This document shows positions 33,859 through 41,100 of a DNA stretch of 64,000 nt, one piece after another. Below the pieces are notes generated by a model. It worked only from the letters and a program-made list of their open reading frames with translations, made no database searches and was not told the origin of the DNA. Both the position numbers and the translations under genes were made by a program. The stretch comes from Enterococcus gilvus ATCC BAA-350 (GTDB lineage: Bacteria; Bacillota; Bacilli; Lactobacillales; Enterococcaceae): the NCBI RefSeq assembly GCF_000407545.1, contig NZ_ASWH01000001.1:1069501-1133500 (forward strand), written 5' to 3'. How positions within the stretch are numbered: the first letter of the stretch is position 1; each line of letters opens with the position of its first letter.

Positions 33859-34731
33859 ATGGCAATTAATTACATCACAAAAGACAATGGAATTTTCGAT
33901 CAAAAAATCACCCAAGGGCTGTTAACTACTATCTTAGGTGTACCACAAGTAGAATTAGTAAACGGTGGTAAATCATTCACTCTTACTACTATTTCAACAT
34001 CAGGTTTGAAAGATCACACGCGTAACAAAGGATTTAACAGCGGTACCTATGGAAACGACAAGAAAGTGTACACAATGGGTCAAGACCGTGACGTTGAGTT
34101 TTACATCGATAAACAAGATGTTGATGAAACAAATCAAGATTTGGCAGTAGCTAATATCTCGAATGTATTTATTACAGAACACGTCCAGCCTGAAATTGAT
34201 GCTTACCGTTTCTCTACTTTAGCTGTAGGCGCAGGCAAGACTAAGGAAGAAACAATTACTGAGAAAAATGCTTACTCTGCAATTAAAGCTGCTATTTTAC
34301 CAGCGCGTAAATTCGGCCCGCAAAACCTAGTAGCGTTTGTATCAACAACGGTAATGGATGCACTAGAACGATCTACTGAGTTCACTCGTAACATTACCAA
34401 TCAAAACGTTGGTCAAACCGCCTTAGAATCCCGAGTAACTTCGTTGGATGGTGTTTTGTTAGTCGAGGTTTGGGACGATACTCGTTTTAAAACGAAATAC
34501 AATTTTTCAGATGGATATGCTGCTACAGCTGACGCGCAAGACATTAATATCTTGGTTGTAGCTAAGCAATCAGTTATTCCAATCGTTAAAGAAAACACTG
34601 TTTTCTTGTTTGCTCCAGGCGAACATTCTCAAGGCGACGGGTACTTGTACCAAAACCGTCTGTACCACGATTGCTTTATTAAAGAAAAACAAAAAGACGG
34701 AGTTTCTGTATCTTTAACCCCAAAAGCATAG
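33859..34731 (+). CDS. major capsid protein (short form)
   Basis: 290 residues, HK97-fold-type head protein by position after scaffold and before connectors, with a strong RBS (TTGGAGGGAAT). The zero frame ends at TAG 34729. A slippery CCCAAAA at 34719-34725 and a stem-loop starting at 34729 suggest that a fraction of ribosomes shift -1 and add 22 residues (separate entry). Confidence 0.92.
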   Translation: MAINYITKDNGIFDQKITQGLLTTILGVPQVELVNGGKSFTLTTISTSGLKDHTRNKGFNSGTYGNDKKVYTMGQDRDVEFYIDKQDVDETNQDLAVANISNVFITEHVQPEIDAYRFSTLAVGAGKTKEETITEKNAYSAIKAAILPARKFGPQNLVAFVSTTVMDALERSTEFTRNITNQNVGQTALESRVTSLDGVLLVEVWDDTRFKTKYNFSDGYAATADAQDINILVVAKQSVIPIVKENTVFLFAPGEHSQGDGYLYQNRLYHDCFIKEKQKDGVSVSLTPKA

Positions 34732-34793
34732 CCCCAGCGAAAGTTGGAAAAGTAGAAGCTACAACTGATGGGGCTAAAATCACGCTTTCTTAG
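34719..34793 (+). other. -1 frameshift site and C-terminal extension of major capsid protein
   Basis: Zero-frame codons CCA AAA at 34720-34725 form the heptamer C CCA AAA, a perfect slippery site. The stem TAGCCCCA (34729-34736) / TGGGGCTA (34769-34776) encloses AGTTG/CAACT and GTAG/CTAC helices. After the shift the frame reads on to TAG 34791 and adds a tail containing PAKVGKVEATTDGAKITLS. An internal start cannot explain the tail, as no RBS or start codon precedes it. Confidence 0.8.
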
Positions 34794-34807
34794 AAGGGAT
34801 TGATTCT

Positions 34808-35203
34808 ATGTACCTTACTCACGACGAGTATACGTCCCTAGGCTTTAGCAAGATAGCTGAAGCAAAAGTATTCGACAAATTAGAACAATACGCTGAGCGC
34901 CAACTAAATCGTGTTACCGGTGATTTTTACATGAAAAACTCTTTGTCAGATGATACTTTCAAGTACCGTGTAGACAAGTTCAAAATCGCAATGGCTGTTC
35001 AAATTGAATACCTTAATTCCGTTGGAGTTACATCATTATCAGAGATTTTAAGTGCTTCGCCTGCCAGTGTTAGTGTCGGTCGTATGCGTATTGAATCAGG
35101 AAATACTAATGCAGCAACGGTCGGTAGAACGATGGTCGCTACAGAGGCGTATAACGAATTGATTTATACAGGGCTTCTTTACAAAGGAGTTGATTATAGA
35201 TGA
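34808..35203 (+). CDS. head-tail connector protein
   Basis: 131 residues with a start shortly after AGAAGGGATTG. Helical N-terminal half (LTHDEYTSLGFSKIAEAKVFDKLEQYAERQLNRVTGDFY) typical of adaptor proteins that plug onto the portal. Lies right after the capsid extension and overlaps the next gene by 4 bp. Confidence 0.82.
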   Translation: MYLTHDEYTSLGFSKIAEAKVFDKLEQYAERQLNRVTGDFYMKNSLSDDTFKYRVDKFKIAMAVQIEYLNSVGVTSLSEILSASPASVSVGRMRIESGNTNAATVGRTMVATEAYNELIYTGLLYKGVDYR

Positions 35204-35547
35204 TTCCATTAATGCCAAAGGAGTACTGCAATCAATCCATTGTGCTGCGTCTAATACAAGGGAAAGACAAATGGCAGAAGCCTATTTTTTCCGATCCAAT
35301 TACGATTAAAAACATGATCTTTCAACCGCAGACAGTATATAGTGGTACGAATAACAATAGGCAAGTGGTAGCGAATGCTATCGCTTTTCTATTTGGTGGT
35401 GTTTCTGATCCAATGCCAGTGATCAATAAGAACCATGTTGGGTCAGAACTTGATTTTGAAGGCGAAAGCTACACCATCACAACGATCGTAGATAATCGTA
35501 ACCCTTTCAGCAATGAAGTTTACTCCTATGAACTGGAGGTGTTGTAA
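35200..35547 (+). CDS. Minor_capsid_1 family head-closure protein
   Basis: 115 residues. IPLMPKEYCNQSIVLRL and GTNNNRQVVANAIAFLFGGV are typical of the Minor_capsid_1 family (A118-like phages). It closes the head after packaging. It shares overlaps with both neighbours. Confidence 0.85.
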   Translation: MIPLMPKEYCNQSIVLRLIQGKDKWQKPIFSDPITIKNMIFQPQTVYSGTNNNRQVVANAIAFLFGGVSDPMPVINKNHVGSELDFEGESYTITTIVDNRNPFSNEVYSYELEVL

Positions 35548-35882
35548 TGCTTCATGTGAAGGTTGAAAAGGGCAGTGTAGATCGTAAGTTATCCGTGGTG
35601 AACATCAATTCAGCGCTTTACTATATGACCGCACAAATGCATCCAGATATGAACCTCTACGCTCCGAAAAGACAAGGTAATTTAAGAGACAAATCATTTG
35701 TTAATAAGAACCGAATCACATATACAGTTCCTTACGCTAAGCCTCAATTTAGAGGGATGGTTAACGGCAGTAGGATTAAGAATTATACAACGCCAGGGAC
35801 AAGCCGGCGTTGGGACCTTAGGGCAAAAGCAAATCATATGAATGCTTGGCGTAAAGCATTTATCAAAGGAGGAAACCTGTAA
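35547..35882 (+). CDS. Minor_capsid_2 family protein
   Basis: 111 residues. YAPKRQGNLRDKSFV and TPGTSRRWDLRAKANHMNAW are the family pattern. It is in the position of a neck or head-tail joining protein. Overlaps neighbours by one base at each end. Confidence 0.85.
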   Translation: MLHVKVEKGSVDRKLSVVNINSALYYMTAQMHPDMNLYAPKRQGNLRDKSFVNKNRITYTVPYAKPQFRGMVNGSRIKNYTTPGTSRRWDLRAKANHMNAWRKAFIKGGNL

Positions 35883-36274
35883 TGGATTTATGGGAAAGAC
35901 TGTCCGATTCGATAGATTCTATACAGGGCCTTCCGATGCCGTGCTCAATGGGGTTTCTCGATGGAGAGGATACACTCTGCGTTTATTCAATGCCGGGTAG
36001 CCGAACAGTCGAAGAATACTTTGACGGCACGAAAGAACGAGAAATGCTTTACGAAGTAGGATTTAATACAAAAGATCAAGAAAAAGCCAACAAAACATTA
36101 TGGCTTATATCAAATCATTTAGACGAGCTCTCAACTCTGAATTCAGAGGATGGGAGTTTTGTCTTTTTAGGCATCGAAATAAGTGAGACGCCATTTGTTA
36201 GCGAACAGGACGTGCAAGGGATATCAACTTATTTACTAGGCATCAAAATCACAATTCATCAATTTAAAAATTAG
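35882..36274 (+). CDS. Minor_capsid_3 family protein, probable tail terminator
   Basis: 130 residues. The LPMPCSMGFLDGEDTLCVYSMPGSR start and EYFDGTKEREMLYEVGF are typical of Minor_capsid_3. Located before the major tail gene, the usual place for the tail terminator. Confidence 0.85.
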   Translation: MDLWERLSDSIDSIQGLPMPCSMGFLDGEDTLCVYSMPGSRTVEEYFDGTKEREMLYEVGFNTKDQEKANKTLWLISNHLDELSTLNSEDGSFVFLGIEISETPFVSEQDVQGISTYLLGIKITIHQFKN

Positions 36275-36286
36275 GAGGAATTACAC

Positions 36287-36778
36287 ATGAAAATGGATTT
36301 ACAGAAATTTGCCGAGGAACCAAAAAAAGAATTTTTACTAAATTTTAAAAACAAAGTAGAGATCGACGTTTCGGGGAAAACAGACCTCGCAGAAATTGCT
36401 AATGCGGATTTTGCACTCTTAGCAGCAGGTATTACTACCATCACTCCTGCGGCAGCCGATACAACGGATGCTTCCCCATATTACGATGGAGAAGGTTTTA
36501 CTGACTCAACAGTAACAGGTAAAAATATTACCTTTGCAATTGCTGGGCATCGAGTGTTTGGCGATAAAGCGCAAGATTTTGTTGCTGCCAAATTCTTAGC
36601 TATTGGGGATGAGTTACGTACACTAGCTCAATGGACGGATGCCAAAGGCAACAAAGTTCAAGCTGTGGTTACATTGACGGCTATCGTACCTTTTGGTGGA
36701 GCTGCGAATGCTAAGCAAACATTCAGCTTTACGTTAGCTTTCAACGGCAAACCTACATTGGTGAAAGCGGGGGAGTAG
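36287..36778 (+). CDS. major tail protein (short form)
   Basis: 163 residues, strong RBS TTAGGAGGAATT. Position between tail terminator and tail chaperone, with small size and a beta-rich sequence (GKNITFAIAGHRVFGDKAQDF), fits the tail-tube protein. The zero frame ends at TAG 36776 in a G-rich context followed by a strong hairpin. A -1 shift would extend it by about 22 residues (separate entry). ATG 36293 is an alternative start. Confidence 0.88.
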   Translation: MKMDLQKFAEEPKKEFLLNFKNKVEIDVSGKTDLAEIANADFALLAAGITTITPAAADTTDASPYYDGEGFTDSTVTGKNITFAIAGHRVFGDKAQDFVAAKFLAIGDELRTLAQWTDAKGNKVQAVVTLTAIVPFGGAANAKQTFSFTLAFNGKPTLVKAGE

Positions 36779-36843
36779 TTAGCCCGGCTGTTGTAGGGAA
36801 CATAACACCAACAGCCGATGGGGCAGTAATCGAACTAACATAG
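36769..36843 (+). other. -1 frameshift site and C-terminal extension of major tail protein
   Basis: Codons GCG GGG GAG TAG give a run GGGGG (36769-36773), so the P-site tRNA can slip one base back. After a 6-nt spacer, GCCC (36782-36785) pairs with GGGC (36821-36824), and GGCTGTTG (36786-36793) pairs perfectly with CAACAGCC (36809-36816). The -1 frame continues to TAG 36841 and encodes SPAVVGNITPTADGAVIEL. The slippery sequence is less canonical than at the capsid gene. Confidence 0.72.
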
Positions 36844-36857
36844 AAAGGAAGCTTAAA

Positions 36858-37055
36858 ATGGCGCGAACTTTTGAAATTAATAAAAAAGATGGAACAAATG
36901 TGGTTCCAGCAGGAGCAAGTCCATTGACTATCACTGGATTGGCTGCTGAAACAGCAGTTAAGAAAGGTGATTATGTTGCGGTAGCAGTTGAGAATGGCAC
37001 AAAGTCAATTCCGACTGATATCCCGGCTTTTACAGTTAAAACAGAAGAAGGTTAA
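36858..37055 (+). CDS. small Ig-like/decoration-type protein
   Basis: 65 residues, RBS GAAAGGAAGC. Thr/Val/Ala-rich beta sequence (VPAGASPLTITGLAAETAVKKGDYVAVAVENG) of the kind found in head or tail decoration domains. It directly follows the frameshifted end of the tail gene and its stop lies within a terminator stem. Assignment is by composition and position only. Confidence 0.6.
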   Translation: MARTFEINKKDGTNVVPAGASPLTITGLAAETAVKKGDYVAVAVENGTKSIPTDIPAFTVKTEEG

Positions 37056-37078
37056 CCAATCGGTTAGCCTTTTTATTT
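37050..37078 (+). terminator. terminator inside tail operon
   Basis: GGTTAACC (37050-37057) pairs with GGTTAGCC (37062-37069), then TTTTTATTT. It could set a high ratio of head/tail-tube mRNA to downstream tail-fibre mRNA. Confidence 0.65.
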
Positions 37079-37097
37079 GAATTTAGGAGGAACATAA

Positions 37098-37547
37098 ATG
37101 GCTATTAATAACATTATCGACTTAGATGCAAAATTAGCACTCACTAAAACAGTGAAAATCGCTGGTAAGAATTATGATATTTCAATTTCCGACGAAATTG
37201 ATTGTGCGCTTTCTGATTACGCGTATATTGATGTAACAGTTCAATTGAGAGATATGGCATCCAAACTTGAGAAGTTAGATGGTGTGGAAACTACTACAGC
37301 TGATCAGTATAAATCATTTACTCAAGAAGAATTGATCTCAATGAGGAATGGTGCTTTAGCGACGCTTGACGTTGTTTTAGGACAAGGAGAAGGCCAACGT
37401 ATTTACGATCATTATGGGCAAAGTACAAAAGCAGTTAATACCGTTATTGGCCTCCTTCGAACAGAATTGGATAAAGTAATGGTCGAACGCAAAAAAGCTG
37501 CCGACAAGCACTACAGCAATCGGCATAAAAACAACAAAAAGAAGTGA
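37098..37547 (+). CDS. tail assembly chaperone-like protein
   Basis: 149 residues, RBS TAGGAGGAAC. The N-terminal domain is small and mixed (KLALTKTVKIAGKNYDISI), and the C-terminus is very basic (KKAADKHYSNRHKNNKKK). Placement between tail tube and tape measure fits the chaperone slot. No working frameshift into the next gene was found, because the -1 frame hits a stop at 37550. Confidence 0.75.
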   Translation: MAINNIIDLDAKLALTKTVKIAGKNYDISISDEIDCALSDYAYIDVTVQLRDMASKLEKLDGVETTTADQYKSFTQEELISMRNGALATLDVVLGQGEGQRIYDHYGQSTKAVNTVIGLLRTELDKVMVERKKAADKHYSNRHKNNKKK

Positions 37548-37552
37548 TTTAA

Positions 37553-38182
37553 TTGTTTGATTTAATTGATGATCTTGAAACAACCATTTTGATTGAAGAT
37601 CACGAAATCCCTTTGGATTTGTCTTTTGATACAGTACTGAAATTTTACGAACTATTGGAGGACGATCGTTTACAATCCTTCGAGAAAATATATAAAGCTT
37701 TTGATCTATTTTATTTTGGAGACGAAACGCTGTCCAAAAACTTTACGTTCGAGCAAAAGAGTAAGGCTGTTGAAGATATCAGCAATTATATTCAGAGAAA
37801 TCCATACGGAAACGAAGATAATGGCGATGCTGGATTCGAAGGTGTTGAACCTGAAAAATTGTACTCCTATACGCAAGATGCAGGGGCAATTTACTCCTCT
37901 TTTTTTTCTGATTACGGAATTGATTTGCTGAAAGAACGAGGAAAGATGCATTACATTACGTTCAAATCACTGCTGGCCGGATTAAGTGATAAAACACAAT
38001 TTCAACGAATTCTATCTATTCGATCTAGAACAGTTAGCGGATTAGAAGGAGAATCACTGACAAATCTTTTGGAGTTGCAACAGTATTATGCTTTGGAGTC
38101 CGAAAAAACTGTGGATAACTTAGATAATCAATTAGGCAGCATGTTCGATATGTTAGCTGCCCAAGCACAATCAAATAAATAA
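37553..38182 (+). CDS. Gp15 family phage tail protein
   Basis: 209 residues, TTG start just after the previous stop. Resembles the Phage_Gp15 family (FDLIDDLETTILIEDHEIPLDLSFDTVLKFYELLEDD). In A118/SPP1-like phages this slot holds the second tail chaperone. Weak RBS suggests coupling to the upstream gene. Confidence 0.85.
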   Translation: MFDLIDDLETTILIEDHEIPLDLSFDTVLKFYELLEDDRLQSFEKIYKAFDLFYFGDETLSKNFTFEQKSKAVEDISNYIQRNPYGNEDNGDAGFEGVEPEKLYSYTQDAGAIYSSFFSDYGIDLLKERGKMHYITFKSLLAGLSDKTQFQRILSIRSRTVSGLEGESLTNLLELQQYYALESEKTVDNLDNQLGSMFDMLAAQAQSNK

Positions 38183-38199
38183 GGAAAGGAGGTACATAC

Positions 38200-41100
38200 A
38201 TGGGAGCAGATGCAACGATTAACATTGATGTCATGCTGGCTAATTTACCTAAATTCAAGAACGATGTTTCTCTAGTAGACGAGCTTTTAGCTAAGCTAGG
38301 AATAAATGCCGGTTCGAAAATGGATGAATCATTTAAATCCGAAACAACAAAGATTGAATCTATTGCTAAGTCAACGAAAAAAGACATTGATCAATCGTTA
38401 GACAAGCCAGTAAAGTTTACCATTAAAGCGGATAACTCAGAAGCTGAAAAGGGCGTCAAAGAAACCAAAGCGTTCTTGAAGGACATTCCCAAAAGCAAGA
38501 TTACAGAATTGAAAGCGGAAAATGATGGCGCTAGTCTGAAAATAAAGGCACTCAAAAGTGATATTTCAGCTATTCCTAATCAAAAAGAGACTACTCTAAA
38601 AGCTGATGCTAATCAGGCTAAGGCGGAGACCAAAGAACTGGGAGATACCGTTGAAAAAACTGGCGCTAAATTTGTGGGCCTAAAAGAAATCATTGCTGGA
38701 ACATTCATAGGCAATGCATTTTCTAAGGGTGTTGAGTCTGTTGGATCGGCTTTTAAAGAAACGTTTGGACGAGTAATCGAGTTAAACGATGCAAGTGTTG
38801 AATTTACGAACACAATGGGTATTTCACAAGATCAAAGCAAGAAATACAAAACAGCATTAAACGATTTATTCAACAGCGGATTGATTGAGACGATGGACGA
38901 AGGCAAAGAGATACTAAAAACTATCAATACTCAACTAGGTGATTTGCCAGCAGATCAACTCAAAAAAGTCTCTGAATATTCCGCTATCTTACAATCTCAA
39001 TTTGGTATGGACTTAAACGAATCTTTGCGTGGTATAAACTCACTTATGACAAATTTTGGTTTAACTGCAGAAGCTTCATTTGACTATATGGTTAAAGGTG
39101 CTCAATCAGGACTAAATAAAACGGATGAGTTGGGAGATAATCTTGCAGAATATGGCCAGTTGTGGTCTCAGGCAGGATTCAAGGCCGATGAAATGTTTGC
39201 GATTCTTGATAACGGGTTAAAGTCAGGTGCTTACAATCTGGATAAAGTGAATGATTTTGTTAAAGAGTTTTCAATATCCTTAAATGATGGACGTATTGAG
39301 GATAATTTAGACAAATTCTCAGGAAAAACACAAGAGATTTTCCATGCTTTTAAAAATGGGCAAGCCACCTCAAATGACGTATTCAAAAGCGTTATTTCCG
39401 ATTTAAAAGGAACTACAAATGAGCAGGAAAAACTTGCCCTAGCTTCGACTGTTTGGTCAGCCCTTGGGGAAGACAACGCGATGAAAGTCATCGAAAGCCT
39501 TGGCGATGTTAACGATACGTTCAGTGATGTAGGGGGCGCAGCTAAGGACACACGTGATGAAATGGAAGAATCATTCGGTGTACGAATTAGAAAATCAATT
39601 CGTGAAGTTACAAGTTCTTTAAATCCAATAGGCGAAAAATTAATGGATATTGTTGAAAAATATCTGCCTGACATGAAAAAAACAGCAAAAGACACCTTTG
39701 GGAGTGCCGTTGAATATATCGGCAATCTATTTTCATACTTGGACAAAAACAAGTCGACAATCGGAAATATCACAGGGAACGTTAAAGATTTAGCAAAAGC
39801 GTTACTCTCAGGAGCATGGGAGCAAGTAAAAGATATTTTATTCGGCGTTGCTGATATGTTCGGCTTGATCGATGATAATACAAAAAAAATCAAAGATCCT
39901 CTTAAACAGGTGGATAAAATCATTGAAAATCTAGCTGACAATAAAGATAAAGTTGAATTACTGGGTAAAGCACTTGTGACTATGTTCGCAGTAAAAAAAG
40001 GTTTTGAATTCATTTCGATGATCAATCAAGCTCGTAAATCTTTACTTGAATTTACTGCAGTCGAAAAAGCAACTAGCTTTTTAAGCGGAGGATTTGGAAA
40101 CGCCACTAAAGCAGGAGTGACGGAAACGGTCGCTCAAACGGCTACAACAGTAGCGCCTGCTGCTATAGGTGGAGCTGAAACTGCTGTTACGGCTGGATTA
40201 TTAGGGCGATTTAGCGGTTTAGCTAAATTGTCCAACTTAACTGCTGGGTTATCAAAATTAGTTCCATTTATTGGTATTTTGGGTAGTCTCCCTGAACTTT
40301 TTAAAGAAGGATCAACAGGACAGAAAGTAGGCGGGTTTGCTGGATCAGTTGGAGGGACTGCTGCAGGTGCAGCAATAGGGACAGCTATATTGCCCGGTAT
40401 CGGAACAGCTCTTGGAGCCGCAGCAGGCGCTTGGGCTGGCAGCAAGTTTGGTGAGGGATTTGGAGACAGCATTCAAAAGTCTCTGAATGGAAAACCATTG
40501 AAGCCTAAAGTAGAAAAAACAAAAGCTGAGATCGAGGTCGAAATAGACGAAAAGAAAATCAGCAAAAAGATTACCCCTGCAATTAACAAGTTAAACAAAG
40601 AACTTCTTATTAAGATGGGAATTGATACTAAGAGTGCTCAAAAAGCAAAAAAAGAATCCGACAAACTTTTTGAAGAGATGGGCAAAGACATCGATGATTA
40701 CTATGACAGCAAACAAAAAAGATCCAAAAAGGATCTAGATTTACTTGTTAAACAAGGGGTTATGACACGTAAAGAAGCTGACAAACTCCTAAAAAAAGAA
40801 CAAGAAAACAATGATGCTTCCAAAAAAAGTAAAAAAGATGCGCTCATAAAAATGCAGACGACCGTCAACGAGTACTACAAGAAGGTTGAAGAAATTCAAA
40901 ACGATTCTAGTAAGAGTGAAAAGCAAAAAAATAAAGAACTAAACAAGCTAAGAAAACAGTTTGTTAAGGAGTATGTCGCTGATCAATTTGCCATGAATGG
41001 AAAAGCGGTCGAAGCAATTGAAAGCGGAGCTAAAGAACAAGAAGATTTGCTTAAACATCTACGTAAACAAAAAGGTAAATTAAACGCTAAAGATTTAGAA

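Noticed and set aside
37536..37552. Possible -1 frameshift from the tail chaperone gene into the Gp15 gene (CAAAAAG)
   Set aside because: The -1 frame meets a TAA at 37550 directly before the TTG start, and the heptamer is not canonical, so no fusion can form.
39231..40025. 264-codon - strand frame inside the tape measure gene
   Set aside because: Antisense to a clear gene, serine-rich shadow translation, no RBS.
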